Notes: generated by a model from the sequence alone, not told the origin. 64,000 nucleotides of DNA from Saccharomycopsis crataegensis (GCF_037102585.1 NW_027043829.1:2418001-2482000), one strand, 5' to 3'; numbered from the stretch's first letter, positions 9,894 to 20,223 are shown. Program-made: numbers and translations.

Positions 9894-11863
9894 GATTTAG
9901 TATATGTATGCAGTGGGAGAAAGGATGTGTTGTTACTCAGGGTTTTGCACAATAATGTTTTTTTTTATCTTAAAAAGGTATTTTTGGGGTTGCCAATTGG
10001 GATGCTGGTCAAAAGAGGGTATGTATGTTTGCCTGATATATAAATATATATGATATATATAATATACAACACGATCTAATTTGAAGAAAAAGGGAAACTT
10101 GTTTCTTTTGGCGTATGATTTTTTTTAATTTTTTTACTTGCACCAACCACCGGAAATTGCCCATTCCCACCACCAAAAATGGTTCATGCCGACCCCTCGG
10201 AAATCTTCTTGCCACCGAATTTTAATTATCATACCATCACACGTCGCACTTTGATCGTTCATACCAACCAGAAATAAATTGATATTGAATATAGGATATA
10301 TATTACCTAGTCTTCCAACCAGGGGAATTAAAATTTTTGATGCTGCTCCTGTATTCAGCTACAGTATCTCAGCCTTACTTACTATTTATATATAAAAGAG
10401 GCTCATAACCAGAGCCGAATTCCGACTTTTAATGTAGCTTATGCGCTTCAGTTTTCTTTGGTATTTCATATAACCTCTTTTGATTTTGGAATTTTCTTTG
10501 TTTCCAAAAAGTCGCGATTGTAAATTTTGTATACAATTACCAGTATCCCTTGAGACAAATCCACAGGACCCTTTCAGAACCACCACCAGAGTTTTTTTTT
10601 GTTTTTTTTTTTTTGAGTATCGTCCTTGACTTTGTAAGTCAATTGTTCTTTCTTACTTAAGTTTGATCTTTTGCATAGCGATCGAAAGTCATTGCTATCT
10701 TTAAGTCCATGTTAATAATTCAAAGATGGCTTCATCGTAAAAATACAGTTTCAGTTGAAATCGAGTTTATCTTTATACTCCTTTACCGACTGGAGTTATT
10801 ATTGCCTCAATTCCTATTAATATAATTCTTTTTAAAGTCCATGTAGAAATACGTTTGAGGCTAAATTCCCAAAGCAGTAACAAATATGTAGATTGCTGTT
10901 GATTTGCCTCTCATGTTTGTTAAGGCTTCCTTGAGATTTTGTAACAGAATCCCTTATCAATTGTTCTAAAAATTCTTCATGCGAAGATACTTATGACCTA
11001 TGGCTCACAAATACCGTCTAATCGACTATCAAGCATTTTGTTCCAATTTCTTTTCCACCAGCAGTTTGCAAAGGTGTAACTTCCAACTCATCATCTTGCA
11101 TGAAAATTTCATCGTCTGCATCCATGTTTCTGTCAAATCAATATCTACCTTGTACCACAGAAATACTTTTGCATTATCTTAACAGTCGCGTAGTGGCACT
11201 TCAGATACAATTGAACTAAGGTGCGAATCCATCTTATGGCTGTATACCGTACATTCGTTCCAGCTATAGCTGCAGTAAGGGAACTATTAGAAGGTGCGAA
11301 TCGATTAATCCTGTTGCGATAGTACGACGGCGAAGACAATTTGCTGATGGGAATAAAAAATGTGAAAAAGCGCCTTAAAGCGGGAATTCCTAAGTTACAG
11401 CAGATTAGCGGAAGTTTAACTGTTTTGGTCAGTAAGGATAGTACTCAGCCTTATTTATCAACTCTGTTGAAGAACAGTGCTTGAAAAACTTTGTGAATAG
11501 ACATAGATATTTGTCAAGAATAACCTGCCATCTTTTGGAGGGAAGGACAAAAATGCAATCTAAAATCTCAATTTGATTGTCACTCTTCTTAGACAGCGTG
11601 GCTTATAAAAAAAAAGTGTTATTGATGGCGCAGATAACATTTTGTGTTGCCGATACGATCGTAAATCCAACGGCTCTTGGCGGCACTTCCTACTTCGCAA
11701 AGAACTAAAGTCCAGTGACGCCATAATGAAAAATTCTCTTTTTATAGTTTACACTAAAATTATGAGCATAATGTGTGTGTATATATATATGCGTCATTCC
11801 ATATCTTGTAATCTTTTCTTTCTCTTTTATAATTTGAAAATATCATAAACAAGTAGATTTACG
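9894..11863. other. Gene-poor region, left part
   Basis: About 2 kb with no convincing gene. It contains T-rich runs (9957-9964, 10591-10613) and TA-rich stretches (10041-10066, 11779-11790). Only short ORFs occur and none resembles a protein I know. Together with 12356-14925 it forms the largest gene-poor interval in the window. Confidence 0.5.
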
Positions 11864-12355
11864 ATGTCCTCTGGTTCTTCAAACATATCTTCTTACGGTG
11901 CTAATCTAAATTGTGGGAGTTTCAAAACCTACGTTTCGATCCAGAATACAAGTCAACCAATTCCTATTGAAACTCTTAACTTAGCTTACAAATGTGGGGT
12001 GTATTATTCCGCTAGCCAAACTGATGATGCCCAAAGCTTGGATATCCCAACCAACCTACTTGCCAACTCTAGCCAGTTCACCGTGCCATCGCCAGTGATC
12101 GCCAATTCATCGTACTTTGGGTATCAGTGTAATGCCAATTCTTCCTCGAACTACTCCTACTACTCTTCTCTTGAATCAGGAGCCAACAATAATCCATTCC
12201 CATATGTCGATATTTATGAATGTGGCCAAAATTTTTTCGCGGACTACCCAGGCAAGCATAACACCGAAGAAAGCAGTGGGGTTTCATTAAAACAGGAAAA
12301 CTCTTTGATCTTGTCATTTGTTTCATTATTGGTGTTATCCAGTCTTTTCATTTGA
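11864..12355 (+). CDS. Small Ser/Asn-rich protein with GPI-anchor-like tail, no signal peptide
   Basis: A 163-residue ORF not recognised as any family. It has many N-glycosylation sequons (NIS, NTS, NSS repeated), five or so cysteines and an uncharged hydrophobic C-terminus (LILSFVSLLVLSSLFI) after a small-residue, polar stretch, which is what a GPI-attachment signal looks like. The N-terminus (MSSGSSNISSYG) is not a signal peptide, and an in-frame TAA lies 15 bases upstream of the ATG, so the reading frame cannot simply extend. Either a first exon with the signal peptide has been missed, or this is the surviving 3' part of a cell-wall protein gene. It stands alone in the gene-poor interval. 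Function unknown. Confidence 0.45.
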   Translation: MSSGSSNISSYGANLNCGSFKTYVSIQNTSQPIPIETLNLAYKCGVYYSASQTDDAQSLDIPTNLLANSSQFTVPSPVIANSSYFGYQCNANSSSNYSYYSSLESGANNNPFPYVDIYECGQNFFADYPGKHNTEESSGVSLKQENSLILSFVSLLVLSSLFI

Positions 12356-14925
12356 ATCTGGATTGTTTTATTTTTTTGTTTTTTTTACATTGTTCATTCG
12401 GTTTTAAGTTGATGTTTATGGATTGCTAATAGATTAATTTGAGAAATAGATACACATGATGTTTTTGAATCAGTACTGTAAATATCACTTCATGTATTCC
12501 ATGCTACTGGTAGCGAACAGCTGTTATAAATATGCACTCAGGGCATATTTATGGAATTGCCACAGGTGAAATAATAGTCTACACTGTAATAGTACTATAG
12601 AGTATAGATTATCAACACGACTAAAAAATTGCAACTAAGAGAAGTTAACTAGTAGTATGACTCGACACTCAACAGACTTTGACCGCCAAATCTAATTACT
12701 CGATCATCTTCCTGAAGTTTTACTACTAAACCAGCAATTCTCACATACTCTGAGGTGAAACCATCGATATTTTTCCCATAGTGAAAAAAAAATGTGAATA
12801 ACGAAGAAATGATTCAAATGGTAAAGGAAAAATAAATCATATTAAAAACTTACATCATCCGACAAAGTTTCTAGTGTCCAAGTAATAAGCACAACCTCAG
12901 ATTTTTTCTCACTGGGGGAATCAACCAATTTATGTATATGAAATAAATTAATTATCATTTTAGGTATTAAACATACTCAAGCTAGTACAATTCAGTTAGT
13001 AAATATATATGGTCTAAAAACAAATGAGACAAACTGCCCACCCATAGACAGCATCCAATGTTAGAGCTCAACTTCTATTAATTATTGCAAACACATACTG
13101 ATTCTTCTTCTGACATTTCAAGGAAAATTAATGTAGGTATACAATTAGCTATTTATTTATCAATGATAACTGAAAGTAAAAAACAGGGATCTTTGCTGGC
13201 TACTTTTAATAATTAAAAAAAAAAAAAAAAAAAAAGAAAATGGCTTGCTTGATCTATTTTAATTAATAAAATAAGAGTTTTGCTATAGTGTCTACAATTT
13301 TCCATGGGTGATTTTCTTGCTCATGGATAACCAAGTGCCTGATCACTATTGTTCCCTGTAGGTACATAACAGAAAGTTCTGCAGGCCTAAGAAGCGTACA
13401 TTGAAAAATCCTTCAGGCCTAATCGCAAATATCACGATTGCATTGCAAATATTTTTGGCAGTAATTAATAAGCACTAGTTGGTAATTACAAAAAATATGG
13501 ACTTCCGAAAATTCTTTATTTAACGGAATTGATGCCATATTATAATTAAGGTGACTATATAGACGTCAGTAGGGCAACACTTTCTCATGCTGATAATCAT
13601 CGTCCAACTGTACTTGGAAATCAGTGGGCGATATCATCATGATCATCAAGGAAGATATTCTCGTGTAGCTTCTTCAATTGTAGGTATTGTTGGTTCTAGG
13701 TTTGTAATTGGTCTATATATCCCATGAGATATAGATTTAGGAACTGGGGTGCATTAGTAATAGTAATCAAATATGATTTGATGATAATTTCGTGAATATA
13801 CCAGCAGTACTCTCCACCAAAATAAAAATGAATAGAAACTAGTATCCTGAAGATTCTCCTTCCAGAAGAAAAGATTTTTTTAGAAACCCTGGAACGAATG
13901 ATTATTTTTCTAGTGATCCGCATCTGGGATGCTCTACAATAAAAAATAATGCACCATAGAATGTTTGCCTCAATAAATTAGATATAAGAGTGATGTAATA
14001 ATTACAGATGCGCCAATCTAATATTTTTATTGTGAAGATTGTAAATTTGTTTACAAAGTCTATATACTAATGGCATCTCCATCAATTCCGTAAAGCTAAG
14101 ACCTTCTAAAGATTTGCAAGGTATTATTTTCTGGAAGAAATTAATTTTTCTAAACTAAATATTGCATAATACGTACGTGCCATGTATAATTATTATTATT
14201 GCTCTTGTTGTTGGCCACCAGCATTCGTTAAACCAATACATGGGGTTATCATTGCCAGACCAATCCCACCGAAACCATTGTAATTGTGATCTATTTGATA
14301 TTACTTTACCCTCATTATTTTCATTTTGTTAGGGGTTGTGATACTAACAACTGATATTTACAAGTTGTAATCCACCATAAGCTGGTGTAAACAACTGTAG
14401 TGCATGTTCTCTAGTTACAGGTTTTCATGTTGCATCAATTTGTTGTACTTGACACCCTACAATTGATCTTGAAAGACGCTATAGCATAAAGACTTTGTTT
14501 TTAAAATAAAATGGACTAGCTATTGCCACATGTTATTATTTAATTTAGGTAATATCTCACTCAGTAATTTTTTCTATATATTCACTAACCGATGCGGTAC
14601 GTAAGTATAATAATTTCCTTGTTGCAGTGTCCTATTTACTTTACCTCTTTTTTTTTTATCTTATTGTTGCTAAAATGAAATTTACTGTATTCACAAAGAG
14701 TTTTATTCGGATATTGCAAAACAGAATGAATAAAATGTAGTGCTATCATATATGTATGATCAGTATACTGGATGATAGAAAAAGGCAAAGTCACGAGACC
14801 TGTCAAGGTGGCTACAGGGCCGCCCGCCCCACATATATTGGTTGGGCATCATCTCTCCCACATACAAATAACAAGCAATAGTCAACTATAACAACCGCAT
14901 AATATATTTATATTGTATATATGCC
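12356..14925. other. Gene-poor region, right part
   Basis: About 2.6 kb of AT-rich DNA. It holds a perfect 10-bp inverted repeat at 12526-12552, a run of 21 A at 13215-13235, a direct repeat of CAGGCCTAA (around 13382 and 13414), and no gene that I can support. The last ~200 bases are the CAB2 promoter. Confidence 0.5.
12526..12552. repeat. Perfect 10-bp inverted repeat with 7-base loop
   Basis: ATAAATATGC at 12526-12535 is matched exactly by its reverse complement GCATATTTAT at 12543-12552, around the loop ACTCAGG. It lies ~170 bases downstream of the GPI-tail ORF. It could be an RNA 3'-end structure or a protein-binding dyad. Confidence 0.75.
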
Positions 14926-16026
14926 ATGGCGGTCCCCGTGAGAACTTACCAGCCGGAATTATCCCAAGCAATCAACAGAGGGTTGGAGGAGCCCCGGGTT
15001 GCACAATCAGCAGACGAATCATCATACTTCACACACAACAACCCTCCTCCGTACCTTGGTAGTGTTGAAAAGTCGGTCCAGGATTTCTTGAATATTCATG
15101 GTCGCTGTAATCTTGTATTAATCACATCTGGAGGAACCACTGTGCCGCTTGAGAACAACACAGTTCGTTTCATTGATAACTTCTCTGCCGGGACTCGAGG
15201 CGCGATATCCGCAGAGCAGTTTCTTGACCGTGGGTATAAAGTGATCTTCTTGTATCGTGAACTCAGTTTCATGCCATTTCTCCGGCATTTCACTACGGAC
15301 CCTAACCATGAGAATTTCTTGGATTATGTTGATAACCGCCATCTAGGGATCAAGAAGGAATACACTGAGAAGCTCCGCAAGATCCTTGAGCAATATGATT
15401 ACCACAAGCAGCATCACAATATTTTGACAGTTCCATTCACCACTGTCAATCAGTATCTCTACACATTGAAGCTGATTTGTGAAACTTTGGCAGGGCACTA
15501 CGAAGAAGACACTTCAAAGGTGGCGATTTATCTTGCGGCGGCGGTAAGTGATTTCTACATCCCAGAATCAAAGCTTCCAGACCACAAGATACAGTCAGGA
15601 GGAGGAGGAAGAGGAGGAGGAGAAGGAGAACAAGAGTCGCAAACTCTGGGACATATCATCTCCACCGCGAACAGCGGTCTAACGATCTCATTGTCCCCGG
15701 TACCAAAGTTTTTGGCACGAATCGTTGATTCTTGGTGTGGGGGCGCCATGGTGATCTCATTCAAATTGGAGACTGATGATAATCTCTTGTACAGCAAATG
15801 CACAGGGTCGTTGAGCAAGTATGGCCAAAGCTTGGTGATTGGGAATCTTCTTCAAACAAGGAAGCGTGAAGTGATGTTTGTGGATAAGGACGAGGACGGC
15901 GAGTACCGGCACGTGTGGCACCGGTTGGAAGACCATAACCGGGGAGGCACCAAGACGGTGGGGACGATCGAGGAGGCATTCATTCCGTTGGTGGCAGAGT
16001 TGCATCGTCGGTGGGCCAGGAAGTGA
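14926..16026 (+). CDS. CAB2: Phosphopantothenate--cysteine ligase
   Basis: Second step of coenzyme A synthesis from pantothenate: joins 4'-phosphopantothenate to cysteine (eukaryotic PPCS type, ATP- or CTP-dependent). The 366-residue protein carries the family hallmarks: VLITSGGTTVPLENNTVRF with IDNFSAGTRGA following (nucleotide/phosphopantothenate site, residues ~64-93), YLAAAVSDFYIP, LPDHKIQS, PVPKFLARIVDSW and LVIGNLLQTR. A Gly/Arg/Glu-rich insertion of ~18 residues follows KIQS (GGA repeats at 15598-15630); the S. cerevisiae protein is also variable there. ATG at 14926 is the first of the frame and gives a length close to the yeast enzyme. Confidence 0.95.
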   Translation: MAVPVRTYQPELSQAINRGLEEPRVAQSADESSYFTHNNPPPYLGSVEKSVQDFLNIHGRCNLVLITSGGTTVPLENNTVRFIDNFSAGTRGAISAEQFLDRGYKVIFLYRELSFMPFLRHFTTDPNHENFLDYVDNRHLGIKKEYTEKLRKILEQYDYHKQHHNILTVPFTTVNQYLYTLKLICETLAGHYEEDTSKVAIYLAAAVSDFYIPESKLPDHKIQSGGGGRGGGEGEQESQTLGHIISTANSGLTISLSPVPKFLARIVDSWCGGAMVISFKLETDDNLLYSKCTGSLSKYGQSLVIGNLLQTRKREVMFVDKDEDGEYRHVWHRLEDHNRGGTKTVGTIEEAFIPLVAELHRRWARK

Positions 16027-16442
16027 GGAGCACCGCTGCGGATGGGCAATTCTGTGTTTCCGCGTTTTTTTTTTTTTGTTACTTTTTTCGTGTTCCACCA
16101 AGAAGATTGATCTTCTCGGGGGTCATTCTGAAGGTTTGCTCACTGTTACTTTTTTTTTTCTTATTTTCTTTTAATTTGTCTATTGCTTTCTTGTGGGGCA
16201 CTTCATTTCTTTGGATCTTTTGTGTATACCCTTATCACCTATAGTTGTTATCATCTGTCCGTCATCTGACATCGCAAATTTCCCAAGAAGAAAAAGAAAC
16301 GAGGAAAAAAGTCTGGGCATCTCAAGGACATCATTCTTCGATCAACAGAAAAAAAAAACAATATTTTAATCTCTTTTTCCATAGTGAATCAAGTAATAAA
16401 GAAAAAAACGAAAAAAAAAAATCAAGTTCCTATGTTTTGGCG

Positions 16443-17594
16443 ATGATACTAATGTACCATGACCCTCTTGCCGACTATAAGTTGCCTTTGATCTCGGATA
16501 TCCTCCCACTCTTCATCAATACTTCTCCGGAGTCTCCGGCACCACCGGCTTGGGCAGTCCATCTTCACGAAGTGGTGTACTGCTTGATGTTGTGCCATCT
16601 CATCTATTCAATCACCGGAAACTTTCTCCAGCGCAAATTTGGCACCGCGGTTTCTCACAAGAAATCCAGAAAGGATCCTGCAGTCTCCAGGGGAGTGGTG
16701 CCCATCTCTAGGCTCCAAATATCGAACGTCAAGATTCAAGCAGTATCAGTTATCATGTGCACGATATTGATAGTCATCGCGTTGCCACTATATTATGATC
16801 CACTTCTCAACCAGGTAATCTCTCCTAATCGTCATAATCGCTATCCTACCGATGGTAGCGATACCAATGTTGATGGGAACAAATACACCCCTTTCTCCGG
16901 GTTTGCCTGTGCTTTGTCCTTGGGGTACCATATGTATTTGATGATTTGTATCCATTGCCAGCTTTCATTCTTACATAGCTTCTTCTTTGTCTATCAGTTG
17001 GCCTATGTTGCTGGTCATGTTGCTTTGATGAACCCTTTTGGTCACCAGTACTTGTGGAGGATCCTCTTCATGGACTTCACCTCGGTGTTCCTCCATATTC
17101 GATGGTTTGCATTGATCTTCCCTGATGCTTTGCCTCGTGCAATGAGGGTCATCAATGACGGTTTTGTAGTGGTAACTTTGGTGTGCTGCAAACTTATGGG
17201 CCATTTGTGGCTTGTCATCAACGTTATCCAAGATATGTCAGACCTCCACCTTTACCAATGGCCCCCAATACTCTTACTGATATCCATGACGGTTTGCGCG
17301 TTCTTGGATTTATACTGGCTCGGAATATTAGTACGAGTCATGAGCTTTGAATATTGTCCCATAATGTGCCTGTTCTTCAGTGATGAGAAGACCTCTGCCG
17401 ATGCCAACTGTATCACCATCAATGTTGTCGATACTAGCATCACCACTGCCACCAATCCAAGCAGAATCAGCCCTTGCACCACCCAATATTTCTCGAACTT
17501 GCAACCTGATAGCGTATTTAGCAGTAGCTTGTATGCCGATGACAATCCTAGTGATGCCGAAAGTTATAATGGATCCATTAGTGATGGCCAATAA
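16443..17594 (+). CDS. TLC-domain multi-pass membrane protein B
   Basis: A 383-residue membrane protein paralogous to TLC protein A at 9012-9893. Shared landmarks are DPLADYKLPLI near the start, HLHE, YYDPLLNQ, YTPFSGF and MDFTSVFLHIRWF. It differs by a basic insertion (HKKSRK), a polar insertion before YTPF and a ~80-residue Ser/Thr/Asp-rich C-terminal tail. I start it at the first in-frame ATG (16443); the ATG at 16452 is equally possible. Upstream sequence in this frame opens with no ATG and is A-rich leader. It follows CAB2 on the same strand with a ~416-base gap. Function unknown beyond membrane/lipid association. Confidence 0.82.
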   Translation: MILMYHDPLADYKLPLISDILPLFINTSPESPAPPAWAVHLHEVVYCLMLCHLIYSITGNFLQRKFGTAVSHKKSRKDPAVSRGVVPISRLQISNVKIQAVSVIMCTILIVIALPLYYDPLLNQVISPNRHNRYPTDGSDTNVDGNKYTPFSGFACALSLGYHMYLMICIHCQLSFLHSFFFVYQLAYVAGHVALMNPFGHQYLWRILFMDFTSVFLHIRWFALIFPDALPRAMRVINDGFVVVTLVCCKLMGHLWLVINVIQDMSDLHLYQWPPILLLISMTVCAFLDLYWLGILVRVMSFEYCPIMCLFFSDEKTSADANCITINVVDTSITTATNPSRISPCTTQYFSNLQPDSVFSSSLYADDNPSDAESYNGSISDGQ

Positions 17595-18115
17595 CAATGT
17601 GTAAAATATATGTAGAATAATATTTATTACAGGTAGCTTTTATTTTCTTTTTTGTCTTTAATCATTTTTATTTTTTGCTTTGTTTTAAATCACGACTAAA
17701 TGGCCCTTTCTGAGAGAAAAAAAATTGTAAGCTAGTAGTTTACTCATTGACCTTCCTAATTGGGAATGTCCCGCGTGTATGGAAAATTGGTTGTGTGCCC
17801 TCCAAGTGCGACAAGACGATTCGTTAGATCAATGCGACGATGATCTAACGACTTTGTCAAGGTATACACGATCCAACTTTTCATCGATATTTTATATCCC
17901 ATTAATTTATGATTCTATGAACCAATTATACATACATATACATATATATATATATAAAAGTGTACCCATAAATGATGAATGTCAAAGAAAGGTGAGCAGA
18001 TGGAAATTTCAAGTATCCATTATGACAAGAAGAAGAAGAAGAAGAAGAAGTTTAAAAAAAAAAAAAAAAAACGTAAACTGATGTAAATTCATGTCTGCAG
18101 TGACAAATATATCAA
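17595..18115. other. Convergent intergenic region with a hairpin
   Basis: About 520 bases between two convergent genes. It holds an 11-bp perfect inverted repeat (17821-17851), a TA-rich run (17938-17957), an (AGA)n run (18029-18049) and a run of A (18053-18070). Confidence 0.6.
17821..17851. repeat. Perfect 11-bp inverted repeat with 9-base loop
   Basis: TCGTTAGATCA (17821-17831) and TGATCTAACGA (17841-17851) are exact reverse complements around ATGCGACGA. The pair sits in the 3' region shared by two convergent genes, so a role in 3'-end formation or insulation is possible, as is a dimeric factor site. Confidence 0.8.
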
Positions 18116-19966
18116 TCATTCAGATCCTAATAGTGATTCATCAAATGCATTATTTTGAATCAAAATATTCTTCAAATTCTCAATCATTTCATCCTCACTC
18201 AACGTGGCGTCGTCTTCATTACCAAAGCTGAAAATGGTATAAAGACCATATAAGGCAGTAATGACACACAAGAACATCGCGAAGTAACCTTTAGCGGTGA
18301 ATCCTGGTGGCAAAAATGACGGCTGAACGTTTTCATTATCCAAATTACCATAATCCTTGGTGTTTCCTGCGGCATTCCCTTGATATCCCATCCCCACCGC
18401 ATCACATACCTCCTTGAAGTTATCACTCAAGTACTGGGTCTCTCTTAAAGTCTCTGGGTCTTCAATTAAGGTGATGGCCAACCCCTGTTCCAAGTGCCAG
18501 TCAACATGACAATGGAAAAACCACACCCCAGGGTTATTGGCTTTAAACCGTAGAACCATATACCCATTGCCCGCCACTTGCACGGTATCACGAAGCAAAG
18601 GATAGTCTGGGAACGACTCGTGGTCGTTTTCATCATAATCGGTAGGATCTTCAAACTCTGGGGATTTTTGGATCACTTGGAAAATGTGCCCGTGTAAATG
18701 GAATGGATGCTTCCCATCATCGTGGTTATTAACAACAATCTCAACAATCTCATCTTTTTGAAGCACAAAACTATGGGTGTTACTCCCATAAATCTCCTTA
18801 TTAAAAATTTGGTCTTTAGGAGCAGAAAGCACCGTGGCAAGGGTTGGGACTTTTGGTGGCACATAAGTAATGTTATTGAATAATGCATAGTTAACCCCAT
18901 TGGCCAAGTTGAGCATTTCCACATCAAGAACAATTTGATAATCATAATCTGGCAAAAGTGGGTATTTCCCAATAGGAACAAGGGTGAAATCATCGACCGG
19001 CTCGTTTCCCTCAACTGTATAGTCAAAATCAAAAGATTCTGGCAAATCGGCATCTTTATTGTACACCATCCAGTTTGTTCCAGTCAATTCTAACTCTGCA
19101 GGAACAATATCCAACATCGATTCGTCGAGTGCTTGCATAAAGCAAAAATTCTTATTAGGGTTCACTTCTTTGGTCTTTATCAACACCCCGTACCGTTGTG
19201 CTGCCGTCAAATACAAGCTCTTGGTGGTGGTTGGCTCGACATAAACCCCATCAACTTCCACCACCGTCATTTCATGATCTTCAATATACAAGTACTGTGA
19301 CACGAACCCTGAAACACTGGCAATTCTCAAAAAATACGTAGTATTAGGCTTGACTTCCCAAGTAACGTTTCTAGAGTCGTTGAACAACGCATTCTGTGGC
19401 ACCGGCTCGGCACCGGTAGGATTATACTTATTCAAAAACTGTTTCATCAAATCCTTATGCGAGTCATGATACCAGTCAGAAATCGTCAACATCACTTCCT
19501 CATCATATTCAAACGGCATTGGTTCTGAATCATGAATGATAAGTGCCCCTCTAAGACCATCCAAATACTGGTTCCCGGTATGTGAATGGTACCAATAGGT
19601 TCCTGATTGTGAGTCCACGGTAAAGTTGTATAAATACGTTTGTCCTGGAGCAATTGGACATTGGGTCACAAATTCTGGACCGTCCATGGCGTTCGCACCA
19701 TTTTGGAAAAGACCATGGAAATGTAATGAGGTATTGGAGTCTTTAAGACCATTGGTCAAGTAAAGTAGGACGGTATCACCTTTTGTGATTTCGATGGTCG
19801 GCAATGGCCAAGTATTGTTAAAACCAATCACAGTTTTCTCTTTAACCCCATCTGGGTTGGCTTTCAATGCTGTGACTTCGTAATAGAAAGTATGGGTGGT
19901 GGCAGCCGCAGTAGCAACAACACCATACATCACCATCACAAGAGTCCCAAAGTTTGCAAGACGCAT
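18116..19966 (-). CDS. FET3: Multicopper ferroxidase (Fet3/Fet5 type)
   Basis: Oxidises Fe2+ to Fe3+ at the cell surface or vacuole so that an Ftr1/Fth1-type permease can import iron. The 616-residue protein has a signal peptide (MRLANFGTLVMVMYGVV), three cupredoxin domains with all copper-ligand clusters (LHFHG, YWYHSHTG, HPFHLHGH, FFHCHVDWH) and one C-terminal membrane segment (FAMFLCVITALYGLYTIF) before an acidic tail. The ATG at 19966 gives the signal peptide directly; the frame extends upstream only with a GTG. Two of the three ferrous-iron ligands known from S. cerevisiae Fet3 appear kept (Asp in ALDESMLD, Asp before DGKHPFHLHG), while the Glu of SEWYHD is Asp here. Fet3 versus Fet5 cannot be settled by eye. 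No permease gene lies in the window. Confidence 0.9.
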   Translation of the reverse strand: MRLANFGTLVMVMYGVVATAAATTHTFYYEVTALKANPDGVKEKTVIGFNNTWPLPTIEITKGDTVLLYLTNGLKDSNTSLHFHGLFQNGANAMDGPEFVTQCPIAPGQTYLYNFTVDSQSGTYWYHSHTGNQYLDGLRGALIIHDSEPMPFEYDEEVMLTISDWYHDSHKDLMKQFLNKYNPTGAEPVPQNALFNDSRNVTWEVKPNTTYFLRIASVSGFVSQYLYIEDHEMTVVEVDGVYVEPTTTKSLYLTAAQRYGVLIKTKEVNPNKNFCFMQALDESMLDIVPAELELTGTNWMVYNKDADLPESFDFDYTVEGNEPVDDFTLVPIGKYPLLPDYDYQIVLDVEMLNLANGVNYALFNNITYVPPKVPTLATVLSAPKDQIFNKEIYGSNTHSFVLQKDEIVEIVVNNHDDGKHPFHLHGHIFQVIQKSPEFEDPTDYDENDHESFPDYPLLRDTVQVAGNGYMVLRFKANNPGVWFFHCHVDWHLEQGLAITLIEDPETLRETQYLSDNFKEVCDAVGMGYQGNAAGNTKDYGNLDNENVQPSFLPPGFTAKGYFAMFLCVITALYGLYTIFSFGNEDDATLSEDEMIENLKNILIQNNAFDESLLGSE

Positions 19967-20045
19967 TGTGCGGGTTTGAGAGGAGAGCACTCTTGTTGTT
20001 TTTTGATAAGATCCGCAATCAAGGGATCTAAAATCTTTACAATAA

Positions 20046-20080
20046 TTTATAAATATGTGTTATTGTTATCAAAAAGATAA
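20046..20080 (-). promoter_or_regulatory. TATA element and inverted GATAA pair in the ferroxidase promoter
   Basis: TTATC at 20066-20070 and GATAA at 20076-20080 form an exact inverted pair about 100 bases upstream of the ferroxidase ATG, just outside a TATTTATAAAT TATA-like element (around 20046-20056, read on the minus strand). GATA-type factors (Sfu1 and kin) repress iron-uptake genes in Candida-clade fungi, so this is a candidate operator. Confidence 0.4.
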
Positions 20081-20223
20081 CGGAAGGATTTTTTTTTTTG
20101 TATGTATATTTTTTTTTCTCATCCCAGAAGGTTTTTTTTATCGACACCCCAGGGATTGTTATTACAGTGTGGAGGTGCGTCTAGAGTGCTTTTATTAATA
20201 TTAAAACATCTAACACCACTTAG

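Noticed and set aside
14041-14062. GTAAATTTGTTTAC dyad as a forkhead operator
   Set aside because: Only a loose match in AT-rich DNA with no gene nearby; too likely by chance.
16245-16442. Upstream extension of TLC protein B
   Set aside because: It begins with TTG, not ATG, and encodes Lys-rich leader-like sequence.
17779-18081. A 100-codon ORF over the hairpin at 17821
   Set aside because: It ends in simple repeats (TA and AGA runs) and includes the inverted repeat; no coding signature.
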